Shown here in pieces: positions 8,386 through 18,140 of a stretch of 64,000 bases of DNA (position 1 is the stretch's first letter; the number at the start of each line of letters is the position of its first letter). This DNA is from an uncultured Prevotellaceae bacterium. Its GTDB lineage: Bacteria; Bacteroidota; Bacteroidia; Bacteroidales; UBA932. The stretch is from contig CAMVFZ010000004.1 of assembly GCA_947166905.1 (NCBI GenBank), positions 62,001 to 126,000 of the forward strand. Direction: 5' to 3'. The notes beneath the pieces were generated by a model that was not told the origin of the DNA, ran no database searches, and worked only from the letters and a program-made list of their open reading frames with translations. Position numbers and translations under genes: made by a program.

Positions 8386-8811
8386 TTAATTGTTGTTTTC
8401 CGCAGCTCTTTTGCGGATAGTCTCTATCATTGAAACCAAACCGTTGGCCCTTGTGGGAGAAAGGTTTTCCCTAAGGCCGATTTTCTCTATGAAAGAGAAG
8501 TCGGACGCCAGTATTTCTGCCGGTGTTCTGCCGTTGTAAACGCTTATCAATAAGGATATTATACCCTTTGTGATAATGGCGTCACTGTCGGCCTTGAACC
8601 AAATTCGGCCATCGCTTGCCTTTGCGTCAAGCCAGACGCGGGACTGGCAGCCCTTGATCAGGTTTTCCTCTGTTTTTGCTTCCTCCGGGAAGGCGTCTAG
8701 GTTTTTGCCAAGTTCAATCAAGTATTCGTACTTGTCCAGCCACTGGTCGAACATAGAAAAGTTCTCTATGATATCGGCCTCTACCTCTTGTATTGTTTTG
8801 GTTGGTTCCAT
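8386..8811 (-). CDS. sufE: Cysteine desulfuration protein SufE
   Basis: Takes the persulfide sulfur from SufS and hands it to the SUF scaffold. The 141 residues cover the whole family. NLIKGCQSRVWL holds the sulfur-accepting cysteine (about residue 54), and GIISLLISVYNGRTPAEI is a conserved helix. It lies two bases after sufS and one base before the MIP18-type gene. No sufB, sufC or sufD lies in the window, so the scaffold genes must be elsewhere. Confidence 0.92.
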   Translation of the reverse strand: MEPTKTIQEVEADIIENFSMFDQWLDKYEYLIELGKNLDAFPEEAKTEENLIKGCQSRVWLDAKASDGRIWFKADSDAIITKGIISLLISVYNGRTPAEILASDFSFIEKIGLRENLSPTRANGLVSMIETIRKRAAENNN

Positions 8812-8813
8812 CT

Positions 8814-10043
8814 TTATGAAAGCATTTTAATTGCCCTGTCAAGGCATTTGATAAAGTATTCTGCCTCTTCCAGGGTGTTGTAGGGCGCAAATGATGCGCG
8901 GACCATTCCTGTTACTCCAAAGCGGTCCATAATAGGCTCTGCGCACATCTGGCCAGATCTTACGGCAATTCCCATCTTATCCAGAATCAGGGCCAGATCC
9001 TCGTGGTGAGCACCTTTTACAGAGAACGAGAACAGGGGCACCTTGGCAACGTTTCCACGTGGAACACCGTAAAGGGTTATCCTGTCATCGGCCTGCAAGG
9101 CATTGAGGACATAGTCCGTCAGGCGCTGCTGATAATCTACTATCTCTTTATCCCTGAATTGTTTACAGGTGTTTATTGCCTCTATAAGAGTAGGTGTTCC
9201 GGCAAGATTCTGCGTTCCGGCCTCAAATTTACCCGGCAGCGGAGCAAAGGTTGTTCCGTCCTCCAGGCTAACTGAGGCTATCATTTCTCCTCCGCCAAGG
9301 AAGGGCGGCATCTCTTCCAGGAGGTCTTGTTTGCCATAAAGAACACCGGTAAACGGTACTGCGTACATCTTGTGGCCGGAAAAGACATAAAAATCACAGT
9401 CTATATCCTTTACGGCCACAGCCTCGTGAACTATTCCCTGGGCACCGTCAATAAGTACGTGCACTCCCCTTTCGTGTGCAATCCTGGTTATTTCCTTTAC
9501 CGGATTCACCAGACCAAGCACGTTGGAAATATGGCATACGGCCACCAGACGGGTGTTTTTATCTATCAGCCTGGGCAAAAGATCTATCCTTAACTGACCG
9601 TCGTCATCAACGGGCAAAGCGCGCACCTCCGCACCGGTTCTTTCTGCCAAAAGCTGCCACGGAACAATGTTGGAATGATGCTCCGCCTGGGATACGATAA
9701 TGTTGTCTCCCCTGCCGACAAAGGCTTTGCCATAAGAATAAGCAACGGTATTGATTGATGCCGTCGTACCCGACGTAAATATGATTTCTTTTGTTGATGC
9801 TGCGCCGATGAATTCACGAACCGCTTCCCTTGCAGACTCATACTGGTCTGTGGCCTCTGCGGCAAGATAATGCACGGCCCGATGGATATTTGCATTTGTC
9901 TTCAGCGACAACTGTAAATATTTATCCAACACCCGTTTAGGACGCTGGCTGGTGGCAGCGTTGTCCAAGTATACTAAATCCTGCCCGCCGGGAAGTTTCT
10001 CTGCGAGTATCGGAAATTGGTTTCTGATTTCTGCTACGTTCAT
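8814..10043 (-). CDS. sufS: Cysteine desulfurase SufS
   Basis: A PLP enzyme that removes sulfur from cysteine as a protein-bound persulfide for Fe-S assembly. The 409-residue length is typical of group II desulfurases. YLDNAATSQRP is the N-terminal signature, FSGHKMYAVPFTG carries the PLP lysine (about residue 225), and VRSGQMCAEP near residue 360 carries the catalytic cysteine on the short group II loop. It heads a leftward operon, sufS-sufE-MIP18-folK-glyS-membrane protein, with spacers of one to 14 bases. A TAAATTTG box lies 30 bases upstream. Confidence 0.95.
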   Translation of the reverse strand: MNVAEIRNQFPILAEKLPGGQDLVYLDNAATSQRPKRVLDKYLQLSLKTNANIHRAVHYLAAEATDQYESAREAVREFIGAASTKEIIFTSGTTASINTVAYSYGKAFVGRGDNIIVSQAEHHSNIVPWQLLAERTGAEVRALPVDDDGQLRIDLLPRLIDKNTRLVAVCHISNVLGLVNPVKEITRIAHERGVHVLIDGAQGIVHEAVAVKDIDCDFYVFSGHKMYAVPFTGVLYGKQDLLEEMPPFLGGGEMIASVSLEDGTTFAPLPGKFEAGTQNLAGTPTLIEAINTCKQFRDKEIVDYQQRLTDYVLNALQADDRITLYGVPRGNVAKVPLFSFSVKGAHHEDLALILDKMGIAVRSGQMCAEPIMDRFGVTGMVRASFAPYNTLEEAEYFIKCLDRAIKMLS

Positions 10044-10072
10044 GCTATAAACGCTTTAGCTAATTAATCCTG

Positions 10073-10080
10073 CAAATTTA
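10073..10080 (-). promoter_or_regulatory. Candidate -7 box of the sufS operon
   Basis: On the minus strand, TAAATTTG matches the consensus and lies 29 bases before the sufS ATG. The -33 region is poor (TTTC at a 22-base distance). Confidence 0.4.
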
Positions 10081-10089
10081 TGAATTTTT

Positions 10090-10121
10090 ATTGGTATTGA
10101 CCGAAACAACGCCTAACTTTG
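10090..10121 (+). promoter_or_regulatory. Promoter of ruvA
   Basis: ATTG at 10090-10093, a 20-base spacer and TAACTTTG at 10114-10121 fit the Bacteroidota consensus. The expected start near 10127 gives a leader of about 15 bases before the ATG at 10142, which supports that start over the upstream in-frame codon at 10091. Confidence 0.6.
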
Positions 10122-10141
10122 TAAGAAATAACGATTTATAT

Positions 10142-10732
10142 ATGTACGATTACATTAAAGGAGAGGTTGTAGAACTCCAGCCGGCAAGGACTGTCATTGA
10201 ATGCGGAGGCGTTGGATACGAAATGCTGATTTCTCTTCAGACTTTTGAGTTCCTGCAGGGCAAAAATCAAGCGCAAATATTTATCTATCAATATATTAGA
10301 GAGGACGAACACTCCTTTTACGGCTTTGCTACCAAAGACGAGCGCGAGCTGTTCAAGCTTCTTATCAGCGTATCAGGCATAGGCGTAGCGTCTGCACGGA
10401 TGATGCTTTCTTCCCTGACGGACGAAGAGATCAGAAACGCCATAGTAGCAGAGGATATCCACAAGATTAAAAGTGTCAAGGGCATCGGCCTAAAAAGCGC
10501 ACAGCGCCTTATCCTGGAATTGAAAGACAAGATCATCAAAGGCGGCGGAGCAGAGGGCCCTGTTCTTATAGTTGATACGGTTGAGCCCGGCGTTATAGAC
10601 GAAGCTTCTACTGCGCTTGTAATGCTTGGTTTTACCAAACAGAACATCAACAAAGTTCTGCCGGATATAATAAAAAAGAACCCCGGCATAAAGGTCGAGG
10701 CTCTTATAAAAGAAGCACTAAAAAGGCTCTAG
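10142..10732 (+). CDS. ruvA: Holliday junction branch migration protein RuvA
   Basis: Binds four-way DNA junctions and loads the RuvB motor during recombinational repair. The 196 residues show the N-terminal OB-fold from [13 protein letters not shown], two helix-hairpin-helix motifs (around [17 protein letters not shown] and [15 protein letters not shown]), and the C-terminal RuvB-contacting helices after a flexible linker. The upstream in-frame start would lie inside the promoter, so I use the ATG at 10142. ruvB is 9 kb away on the other strand. The 3' end overlaps the converging mnmG by four bases. Confidence 0.95.
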   Translation: MYDYIKGEVVELQPARTVIECGGVGYEMLISLQTFEFLQGKNQAQIFIYQYIREDEHSFYGFATKDERELFKLLISVSGIGVASARMMLSSLTDEEIRNAIVAEDIHKIKSVKGIGLKSAQRLILELKDKIIKGGGAEGPVLIVDTVEPGVIDEASTALVMLGFTKQNINKVLPDIIKKNPGIKVEALIKEALKRL

Positions 10733-12717
10733 CGATTAAAGTAAATCAACAGAACAGAAATATCAGAAGGGGATACTCCTGAAATCCTGGACGCCTGGCC
10801 AATTGTGGCCGGGCGATATTTTTCCAGCTTCTGACGACATTCTATAGAAAGGCCTGATATCCTGCTGAAGTCATAGTTGTCCGGAATATTGATATACTCC
10901 AGACGACGGAGTTTATCTGCCACAACCTTCTCTCTATCGATATATCCCTTATACTTGATATTAACCTCCACGCTGTCAAATACCTGCCGTTTATAATCGG
11001 CAGAAACAGCATCAAAGGTCTCAGATTCGCCCTTGGCGGCAGTTGTAATTGCACTGGGGAAGACATCAACATTAGGCTTTATTTCTGTTTTCAAAGAAGG
11101 AATAGCCTTCAGATTCTCGATTTTTGTTCCACGTGGAACAACTTCAAGAATCTCATTAAGGCTTGTATTTGGCCGGGAAATAATATCCTCCAGATTCTTA
11201 GTTTCAGTAGCAATAGGGGATTCTATACGCTCTAAATAAGGATTGAGAACGTCTGGCTTTAGTTTTACTGAAGGCAGCAACTCAGAGACGGAAGACACAT
11301 CTGAATACTTCTTAATGGTATATTCATATCTATCATCTGAGCACAATCCAATATTATGAGACAACTCAGTCAAGCGATAATCAGCATTATCCTGACGCAG
11401 TAGAATCCTATATTCTGCCCTGGAAGTAAACATCCTATAAGGCTCGTCAACACCCTTTGTAATAAGGTCATCAATCAAAACACCAATGTAAGCCTGGTCT
11501 CTTGACAGAACAAAAGGATCTCTTTCCTGAACCTTTAAAGCAGCATTAATACCAGCTATAAGGCCCTGGGCGGCCGCTTCTTCATATCCGGTAGTACCAT
11601 TAAGCTGGCCAGCAATGAAGAGATTTTCTACAACCTTGGATTCAAGGGAAGCCTTAAGATATAAGGGATCAAAGTAGTCGTATTCTACAGCATAAGCAGG
11701 CTTAAGTATACGGACATCTGCAAATCCATCTATACACTTAAGGGCATCATACTGTACATCAAGCGGCAGGGAAGAAGAGAAACCCTGAAGATAATATTCA
11801 TGGGTTTTACGGCCCTCAGGCTCAAGAAACAGCTGATGAGAATCCTTATCCGCAAAGGTGTGAAGCTTATCTTCGATGCTAGGACAATACCTTGGACCAC
11901 GACCATGAATCAGTCCCGTAAAAAGAGGGGAGTCCTTGAAACCATCCTTAAGGGTATTGTGAACCTTCTCGTTAGTATGGAAGATATAGCAATCCATCTG
12001 AGGGGTATCATTCTGAATAGGCGACAGGTAAGGAAGGAATGAGAATTTCTCCGGCCTAGCATCACCTTTCTGAATAATAGACTTGGAAAGATCAACGGTT
12101 CTAATATCAATCCTAGGGGGAGTGCCGGTCTTCATCCTAAAGGAAGGAATACCGCGAGACACCAACTGCTCGGTCAAACCATAAGAAGATTTTTCTCCGA
12201 TTCGTCCGCCCTCAAAATTTGTACGACCAATGAAAAGTTTACCGGAAAGGAAGGTTCCGGCGGTAAAAACTACTGCGCGAGAGTGAAAAATTGCTCCGGT
12301 AAGAGTCTTGACGCCGCAAATTTTTGAATTCTCAAAGAGGAATTCGGTCGCCAAATCCGCGTAAATGCTTAATTTACAATTACTTTCGAGTGCGCGACGC
12401 CAGTACAGACTAAAGGCTTTTTTATCACATTGAGCGCGGGGACTCCACATAGCTGGGCCCTTTGACCTGTTGAGCATCCTGAACTGGAGAGTGGCGGCAT
12501 CCGTCACGATTCCGGTCCATCCACCAAGAGCGTCGATCTCTCGAACAATCTGACCTTTTGCAATTCCACCGATAGACGGGTTACAAGACATCTTGGCAAA
12601 CCCGTCCAGGTCCATTGAAATAAGAAGGACAGACGACCCCATGTTAGAAGCAGCCATGGCAGCTTCACAGCCGGCATGACCACCACCAACAACTATAATA
12701 TCATAATTAAGATCCAT
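10729..12717 (-). CDS. mnmG: tRNA uridine-34 5-carboxymethylaminomethyl modification enzyme MnmG (GidA)
   Basis: With MnmE, installs the cmnm5 group on U34 of tRNAs reading split codon boxes; binds FAD and [16 protein letters not shown] near residue 10 is the FAD loop, and [19 protein letters not shown] and [14 protein letters not shown] are family signatures. At 662 residues it is about 30-40 longer than many homologues, with the extra length in the variable region after residue 460. It starts three bases after the ybeY stop, so the two form an operon. The coding sequence is visibly more AT-rich than aspS or the genes after 30 kb. gidA is often near replication origins, and a candidate origin lies 8 kb away. 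Confidence 0.95.
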   Translation of the reverse strand: MDLNYDIIVVGGGHAGCEAAMAASNMGSSVLLISMDLDGFAKMSCNPSIGGIAKGQIVREIDALGGWTGIVTDAATLQFRMLNRSKGPAMWSPRAQCDKKAFSLYWRRALESNCKLSIYADLATEFLFENSKICGVKTLTGAIFHSRAVVFTAGTFLSGKLFIGRTNFEGGRIGEKSSYGLTEQLVSRGIPSFRMKTGTPPRIDIRTVDLSKSIIQKGDARPEKFSFLPYLSPIQNDTPQMDCYIFHTNEKVHNTLKDGFKDSPLFTGLIHGRGPRYCPSIEDKLHTFADKDSHQLFLEPEGRKTHEYYLQGFSSSLPLDVQYDALKCIDGFADVRILKPAYAVEYDYFDPLYLKASLESKVVENLFIAGQLNGTTGYEEAAAQGLIAGINAALKVQERDPFVLSRDQAYIGVLIDDLITKGVDEPYRMFTSRAEYRILLRQDNADYRLTELSHNIGLCSDDRYEYTIKKYSDVSSVSELLPSVKLKPDVLNPYLERIESPIATETKNLEDIISRPNTSLNEILEVVPRGTKIENLKAIPSLKTEIKPNVDVFPSAITTAAKGESETFDAVSADYKRQVFDSVEVNIKYKGYIDREKVVADKLRRLEYINIPDNYDFSRISGLSIECRQKLEKYRPATIGQASRISGVSPSDISVLLIYFNR

Positions 12718-12720
12718 ACG

Positions 12721-13155
12721 TTATTTAACAGGGAACATTTTAGCCCTGAAGTCAAGATAGTAATTCTCTTTCTCCCTCATAACCTTCTGCTCCTGGGGAG
12801 TATGGTCGTCATAACCAATAAGGTGCAAAACTCCGTGGACCATGACCCTATGAAGCTCGTTCAAGAAAGAATCGGCCTTATAAAAACCGGCATTCTCCTT
12901 AACGGTGTCAATGCTTATGAAGAGGTCTCCGGACAAAACATCACCCTCACAATAATCAAAGGTTATAATGTCAGTAAAATAATCATGACCAAGGTAGCGC
13001 TGGTTGACATCCAATATATAATTATCGGAGCAAAAGATAATATTGATGTCTCCAAGACGCTTGACTTCTGACTCTGCTACAGCCTTAAGCCAGGCGTTGT
13101 TTTCACGCCTTCCCTTGAAATCAAATTTAATATCTTCAGAAAAGTAACTAACCAT
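12721..13155 (-). CDS. ybeY: rRNA maturation endoribonuclease YbeY
   Basis: A zinc-dependent endonuclease-like protein used in 16S rRNA 3'-end maturation and ribosome quality control. The family motif H-G-x-L-H-L-x-G-Y-D-H is present as HGVLHLIGYDDH near residue 110, giving the three histidine ligands. The length of 144 residues is normal. The first ATG is used. It is the first gene of the ybeY-mnmG operon; a minus-strand TATTTTTG box lies about 12-25 bases before the ATG. It diverges from tonB. Confidence 0.93.
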   Translation of the reverse strand: MVSYFSEDIKFDFKGRRENNAWLKAVAESEVKRLGDINIIFCSDNYILDVNQRYLGHDYFTDIITFDYCEGDVLSGDLFISIDTVKENAGFYKADSFLNELHRVMVHGVLHLIGYDDHTPQEQKVMREKENYYLDFRAKMFPVK

Positions 13156-13200
13156 ACATCATTGTTTTGAACTGCAAAAATACAATAAAAGATGCAAAAA

Positions 13201-13232
13201 ATTGGAATTAATAATAAATGTGCGTAATTTAG
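13201..13232 (+). promoter_or_regulatory. Promoter of the TonB gene
   Basis: ATTG at 13201-13204, a 20-base spacer and TAATTTAG at 13225-13232 (one mismatch to TAnnTTTG). The predicted start near 13238 leaves a leader of about 26 bases. Confidence 0.5.
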
Positions 13233-13263
13233 CACCGCAAACCGAATTAATAAATTATTAATT

Positions 13264-13953
13264 ATGGAAATCAAAAAATCACTAAAAGCAAATCTTGAAA
13301 ACAAGAAACTGCTTTTTACTGAGATTGGTCTCGTAGTTGCCCTGCTGCTTGTATGGGGTGCTTTTGAGCGTACGTCGAGAGACGTAAACGTCTCATCACT
13401 CGAGGCAGACGGTCCCGCAGTGGAGATCGAGGATATGGTTCCTATTACGGAATCTACCCCTCCGCCGCCCGAGGCAGCTCCTAAGATTCCTGTTATGTCC
13501 GATGAGATCGACATCGTTGACGATGACATCAAGGTAGAGGACATGTTCCAGACCCTTGAGGACGACGCTAACATGGGTGTTGAGATTATGGACTATGTAG
13601 AGGAAGTTCAGGAAGAGACCGTAGAAGAGGAAGCTATCCCGTTCCAGCTCGTAGAGCAGAAGCCTTCATTCAATGGTGGCGATGCTAACGAGTTCAGTAA
13701 ATGGGTGAACAAAAACCTCGACTACCCGGAGATTGCAAAGGAGAATGGTGTACAGGGTAAGGTTATCCTCCAGTTCACCGTTAATCCTGACGGCTCTGTT
13801 TCCAATGTAAAGGTGCTTCGTGGAGTAGACTCTTCTCTTGACAAAGAGGCTGTAAGAGTTGTTTCCAAGTCCCCGAAGTGGAAACCCGGAAAGCAGAGAG
13901 ACCGCGCAGTGAAGGTAACCTATACCTTCCCTGTAATCTTCCAGCTCAGGTAA
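13264..13953 (+). CDS. tonB: Energy transducer TonB
   Basis: Couples the inner-membrane proton motive force to TonB-dependent outer-membrane transporters. A single N-terminal membrane span (about residues 20-36, EIGLVVALLLVWGAF) is followed by a periplasmic linker that is strongly acidic, with only one short proline run (STPPPPEAAP), and a C-terminal TonB domain (about 140-229) containing YPEIAKENGVQGKVILQFTV and the VSKSPKWKPGKQ turn. The 229-residue length fits Bacteroidota TonB proteins. No exbB, exbD or TonB-dependent receptor gene is adjacent, so its partners are encoded elsewhere. A terminator follows the gene. Confidence 0.9.
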   Translation: MEIKKSLKANLENKKLLFTEIGLVVALLLVWGAFERTSRDVNVSSLEADGPAVEIEDMVPITESTPPPPEAAPKIPVMSDEIDIVDDDIKVEDMFQTLEDDANMGVEIMDYVEEVQEETVEEEAIPFQLVEQKPSFNGGDANEFSKWVNKNLDYPEIAKENGVQGKVILQFTVNPDGSVSNVKVLRGVDSSLDKEAVRVVSKSPKWKPGKQRDRAVKVTYTFPVIFQLR

Positions 13954-13977
13954 TAAGAATTTATTGATTCAAAGAAA

Positions 13978-14010
13978 GGGCGGTGGCCGGCAGCGGTCAT
14001 CGCCCATTTT
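13978..14010 (+). terminator. Intrinsic terminator after tonB
   Basis: GGGCGGTGGCCG (13978-13989) pairs with CGGTCATCGCCC (13994-14005), including two G-U pairs, around a GCAG loop, followed by ATTTT. Confidence 0.75.
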
Positions 14011-14034
14011 AAATTAAGAACAAAGAATTAATAG

Positions 14035-15225
14035 ATGGAGGAAGAGATTAAAAACGTAGAAACTGCCGTATTCGTAGGCATAATCCGTGACGGAGAAAGC
14101 GAGCGTAAAGTAAACGAATACTTGGACGAGCTACAGTTTCTGGCAACGACGGCAGGAATAGAAGGCGATAAAAAATTTATCCAGAAACTATCCCGCCCGG
14201 AAAGTTCCACATATATAAGAAGTGGAAAACTCCAGGAAGTAGCGGACTTCTGCGCAGAGAATAATATTAAATATGTAATCTTTGACGACGAGCTTACCGG
14301 TATCCAGCAAAGGAATATAGAAAAGACCATTAAATGCTCGGCAGTAATTGACCGTACAAGCCTGATTCTGGAAATCTTTGCACAGAGGGCTAAAACCTCT
14401 TATGCAAAGATGCAGGTAGAGCTTGCAAAGTACAATTATATGCTACCGCGACTGGCCGGTATGTGGACCCACTTGGAGCGCCAGAGAGGTGGTGTAGGAA
14501 CCAGAGGAGGTATGGGTGAAACCCAGATAGAGATTGACCGCCGTATCGTCAAAGACAGGATCAGCAAGCTGAAGGAAGACCTTAAAAAAGTAGACCGTCA
14601 GATGGCCACACAAAGGGGTAACAGAGGCACGCTTGTACGTCTTGCACTGGTTGGATATACCAACGTTGGCAAGAGCACTATAATGAATCTTCTGGCCAAA
14701 TCAAACGTATTTGCAGAGAACAAACTCTTCGCAACTCTTGACACTACGGTAAGGAAGGTTGTAGTAGATAACGTACCCTTCCTTTTGAGTGACACGGTAG
14801 GTTTTATCCGCAAACTTCCTACTCAGCTTATAGAGGCCTTCAAGAGTACGCTTGATGAGGTTAGGGAGGCCGATATCCTTGTTCATGTGGTAGACATTTC
14901 CGCCCCGGATTTTGAGGAACAAATGCACACTGTAGAAAAAACCCTCAAAGATATCAAGGCAGACAACAAGCCGATATTCGTCATCTTCAACAAGATTGAC
15001 GCCTACCAGTATGAAGAGTATGACGAGTTCTCTTTGACCCCTAAAGAGAAGTATAACCTGACTCTTGACGAGCTTAAAAACAGCTGGATTGCAGGAGAGA
15101 AAACACCTTGCATTTTCATCTCCGCAAAAGAGAAAATCGGAATACAGAAATTAAGGAACGATATCTATAAAATGGTGGCAGAAGTACACGCCGGAAGGTA
15201 TCCCTTCAACAATTTCCTGTGGTAA
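14035..15225 (+). CDS. hflX: Ribosome-associated GTPase HflX
   Basis: Binds 50S subunits and can split stalled ribosomes under stress. The N-terminal domain has the family glycine-rich element ERQRGGVGTRGGMGETQIE (about residues 145-165). The G domain carries the P-loop LVGYTNVGKST (about 205-215) and DTVGFIRKLP (about 250). NKID and SAKEK supply G4 and G5. The 396-residue length is usual. The gene begins 25 bases after the tonB terminator and is followed by a 14-bp-stem terminator. hfq and hflKC are absent nearby, as is normal for this phylum. Confidence 0.95.
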   Translation: MEEEIKNVETAVFVGIIRDGESERKVNEYLDELQFLATTAGIEGDKKFIQKLSRPESSTYIRSGKLQEVADFCAENNIKYVIFDDELTGIQQRNIEKTIKCSAVIDRTSLILEIFAQRAKTSYAKMQVELAKYNYMLPRLAGMWTHLERQRGGVGTRGGMGETQIEIDRRIVKDRISKLKEDLKKVDRQMATQRGNRGTLVRLALVGYTNVGKSTIMNLLAKSNVFAENKLFATLDTTVRKVVVDNVPFLLSDTVGFIRKLPTQLIEAFKSTLDEVREADILVHVVDISAPDFEEQMHTVEKTLKDIKADNKPIFVIFNKIDAYQYEEYDEFSLTPKEKYNLTLDELKNSWIAGEKTPCIFISAKEKIGIQKLRNDIYKMVAEVHAGRYPFNNFLW

Positions 15226-15261
15226 AACTATATTTAATATAATATAGGTTAAATTAATACA

Positions 15262-15298
15262 AATTAAGGAGGGTTAATGAAACCCTCCTTAATTATTT
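15262..15298. terminator. Bidirectional terminator between hflX and frdB
   Basis: AATTAAGGAGGGTT (15262-15275) pairs perfectly with AACCCTCCTTAATT (15281-15294) around a five-base loop. A/T tracts on both sides allow it to serve both converging genes. Confidence 0.8.
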
Positions 15299-15316
15299 AT
15301 ATTTCAGTAAGTTAAA

Positions 15317-16096
15317 TTACTGTTTAAACTTAGCTGAGAGGAACTCGCGGTTAAGTCTTGCAATATGCTCGACAGAAATACCCTTAGGGCACTCCATCTC
15401 GCAGGCGCGGGTGTTGGTACAGTTACCAAAACCAAGTTCGTCCATCTTTGCAACCATTGCGCGAGCACGTTTTTCAGCCTCGGGACGACCCTGAGGAAGC
15501 AGTGCAAGTGAGCTAACCCTGGCACCAACAAAGAGCATAGCAGAGCCGTTCTTACATGTAGCAACGCAAGCGCCGCAACCAACGCAAGCGGCAGCATCCA
15601 TACTCTTTTCTGCCTTATCGTGAGGGATAAGAATATTGTTGGCATCCTGGGCAGATCCAGTACGGACGGAAATAAATCCGCCGGCCTGAAGAATCTTGTC
15701 AAATGCTGAACGGTCTACAACAAGGTCCTTGATTACAGGGAAACCTGAACTTCTCCAAGGCTCAACAGTGATGGTAGCACCATCCTTGAAGTGACGCATG
15801 AAAAGCTGGCAGGTAGTAACGTGATCGTCCGGGCCATGTGCTCTACCGTCGATGTAAAGAGAGCAGGCACCGCAGATACCTTCACGGCAGTCATGATCAA
15901 ATGAAACAGGACCGCTGCTCTTGCATCCCTTATCTACTGCGACAGGATCACAGCCTTCACGGATAAGCTGCTCGTTAAGGATATCCAGCATCTCAAGGAA
16001 AGAAGCATCTTCTTCAATCCCGGAGATATGATAGGTCTCGAAGTGGCCCTGTGCTTTGGCGTTTTTCTGACGCCATATCTTTAAATTGAATTCCAT
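15317..16096 (-). CDS. frdB: Fumarate reductase/succinate dehydrogenase iron-sulfur subunit
   Basis: Carries electrons between the flavoprotein and the membrane cytochrome. Cysteines for the [2Fe-2S] cluster lie at C70, C75, C78 and C96 ([12 protein letters not shown]). [11 protein letters not shown] near residue 165 and [14 protein letters not shown] near residue 225 provide the other two clusters. The 259-residue length is typical. It lies six bases after frdA. In gut Bacteroidales this enzyme usually works as fumarate reductase in succinate/propionate formation; the direction here is inferred from the phylum, not the sequence. Confidence 0.92.
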   Translation of the reverse strand: MEFNLKIWRQKNAKAQGHFETYHISGIEEDASFLEMLDILNEQLIREGCDPVAVDKGCKSSGPVSFDHDCREGICGACSLYIDGRAHGPDDHVTTCQLFMRHFKDGATITVEPWRSSGFPVIKDLVVDRSAFDKILQAGGFISVRTGSAQDANNILIPHDKAEKSMDAAACVGCGACVATCKNGSAMLFVGARVSSLALLPQGRPEAEKRARAMVAKMDELGFGNCTNTRACEMECPKGISVEHIARLNREFLSAKFKQ

Positions 16097-16102
16097 AGCT
16101 TC

Positions 16103-18049
16103 TTAGTCTTTGTAGTTTCTGGTCTTAACCTCGATAAATTCATACTTAAGAGGCTCTTTGTGGAGCTCAGGCTCAACACCCTCGCCCTTGTATTCCCAAG
16201 CGGCAACGTACATGTAATTCTTATCGTCGCGCTTAGCTTCGCCCTCTTCTGTCTGGCTCTCAATGCGGAAGTGACCGCCGCAAGACTCATTTCTGTTAAG
16301 AGCGTCACGAGCCATAAGTTCTCCTATCTCAAGGAAGTCTGCAAGTCTAAGAGCCTTTTCAAGTTCCTGGTTGAACTCGTACTGGGTTCCAGGAACGCAA
16401 ACCTCGCTCCAGAACTCCTTCTTAAGCTCCTGAATCTCTGCGATAGCCTTCTTAAGACCTTCCTCGCTGCGGGCCATACCAACGTACTCCCACATGATGT
16501 GACCAAGCTTCTTGTGAAGTGAATCAACAGTCTTCTTACCCTTAACGGCAAAGAGCTTGTCGATACGCTCCTGAACAGCCTTCTGAGCCTCGTCGAACTC
16601 CTTGATGGAAGTATCGGTCTTAGGCTCTGCAAACTTATGTGAGAGATAATCGCCGATGGTAACAGGGATAACGAAGTATCCGTCGGCAAGACCCTGCATA
16701 AGGGCAGATGCACCCAGACGGTTTCCACCGTGATCGGAGAAGTTAGCCTCACCGATGGCATAAAGGCCAGGGATGGTTGTCTGAAGATCGTAGTCTACCC
16801 AAATACCACCCATTGTATAGTGGATAGCAGGATATATCATCATAGGCTCTTCCCAAGGAGAAGAAGCTGTGATCTTCTCATACATATCGAAGAGGTTTCC
16901 ATAGCGCTCTGCAACCCTCTGATGACCCAGACGCTTGATAGCATCGGCAAAATCAAGGAATACTGCAAGACCAGTCTCGTTTACACCAAAACCGGCATCG
17001 CATCTTTCCTTGGCTGCACGTGAAGCAACGTCACGGGGAACAAGGTTACCAAAGGCAGGATAACGGCGCTCAAGATAGTAATCCCTATCCTCTTCAGGAA
17101 TCTGGGAAGCCTTGATCTCATGCTTGCGAAGCTTCTCAACATCCTCCATCTTCTTAGGAACCCAAATACGTCCGTCGTTACGAAGTGACTCTGACATAAG
17201 GGTAAGTTTGCACTGCTGGTCACCGTGTACAGGAATACATGTAGGGTGAATCTGTGCAAAGCAAGGATTGGCAAAGAATGCTCCCTTCTTATAGCACTGC
17301 CATGCTGCGGAACCATTGGAGTTCATTGCATTGGTAGAAAGGAAATAGGTATTTCCATAACCACCAGTAGCGATAACTACTGCGTGTGCACCGAATCTTT
17401 CAAGTTCTCCGGTTACAAGGTTACGGGCGATGATACCCTTAGCCTCTCCGTTAACTACTACAAGGTCAAGCATCTCGTGGCGAGGATAGCTCTTAACGGT
17501 ACCTGCTGCAATCTCTTTGTTAAGGGAAGCATAAGCACCAAGGAGGAGCTGCTGTCCGGTTTGTCCACGGGCATAGAAAGTACGGCTTACCTGTACACCA
17601 CCGAATGAACGGTTTGCAAGATAACCGCCGTATTCACGGGCAAAAGGAATACCCTGGGCAACGCACTGGTCAATAATGGATGCGCTTACCTCTGCAAGAC
17701 GGTAAACATTGGCCTCACGGGCACGGTAGTCACCACCTTTGATGGTATCGTAGAAAAGACGGTAAACAGAGTCGTTATCGTTCTGATAATTCTTAGCAGC
17801 ATTAATACCACCCTGTGCAGCAATTGAGTGTGCACGACGGGGGCTGTCACTAATACAGAAAATCTTGACATTATAGCCAAGTTCTCCAAGTGAAGCAGCT
17901 GCAGAAGCGCCTCCAAGACCGGTACCAACTACGATAATTTCAAGTTTCCTTTTATTGTTAGGACTTACAAGTCTAATTTCAGACTTACGTTTTGTCCATT
18001 TTTCGGACAGAGGTCCTTCAGGAATTTTAGAGATTAATTTATCGGCCAT
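16103..18049 (-). CDS. frdA: Fumarate reductase/succinate dehydrogenase flavoprotein subunit
   Basis: The catalytic subunit with covalent [23 protein letters not shown] near residue 38 is the dinucleotide-binding loop. [18 protein letters not shown] is the FAD attachment region with its conserved histidine, and [11 protein letters not shown] (as [10 protein letters not shown]) and [19 protein letters not shown] are active-site and FAD-contact motifs. The 648-residue length is normal for Bacteroidota. A clear promoter lies 48-79 bases upstream. The di-haem cytochrome b subunit gene, which in Bacteroides precedes frdA, is absent: upstream is a short spacer and an unrelated hydrolase. Confidence 0.94.
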   Translation of the reverse strand: MADKLISKIPEGPLSEKWTKRKSEIRLVSPNNKRKLEIIVVGTGLGGASAAASLGELGYNVKIFCISDSPRRAHSIAAQGGINAAKNYQNDNDSVYRLFYDTIKGGDYRAREANVYRLAEVSASIIDQCVAQGIPFAREYGGYLANRSFGGVQVSRTFYARGQTGQQLLLGAYASLNKEIAAGTVKSYPRHEMLDLVVVNGEAKGIIARNLVTGELERFGAHAVVIATGGYGNTYFLSTNAMNSNGSAAWQCYKKGAFFANPCFAQIHPTCIPVHGDQQCKLTLMSESLRNDGRIWVPKKMEDVEKLRKHEIKASQIPEEDRDYYLERRYPAFGNLVPRDVASRAAKERCDAGFGVNETGLAVFLDFADAIKRLGHQRVAERYGNLFDMYEKITASSPWEEPMMIYPAIHYTMGGIWVDYDLQTTIPGLYAIGEANFSDHGGNRLGASALMQGLADGYFVIPVTIGDYLSHKFAEPKTDTSIKEFDEAQKAVQERIDKLFAVKGKKTVDSLHKKLGHIMWEYVGMARSEEGLKKAIAEIQELKKEFWSEVCVPGTQYEFNQELEKALRLADFLEIGELMARDALNRNESCGGHFRIESQTEEGEAKRDDKNYMYVAAWEYKGEGVEPELHKEPLKYEFIEVKTRNYKD

Positions 18050-18096
18050 TTTATAGTTATTATAAGTTTATCAGCGTGTCCTTTAATAAATATCTG

Positions 18097-18128
18097 CAAT
18101 TTTACGAATTTTTAAGCAAACCAGCAAT
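18097..18128 (-). promoter_or_regulatory. Promoter of frdAB
   Basis: On the minus strand ATTG (18125-18128), a 20-base spacer and TAAAATTG (18097-18104; one mismatch). The predicted start near 18090 gives a leader of about 40 bases. A promoter right before frdA argues that no frdC precedes it in the transcript. Confidence 0.55.
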
Positions 18129-18140
18129 TTAAAAGTGGTT

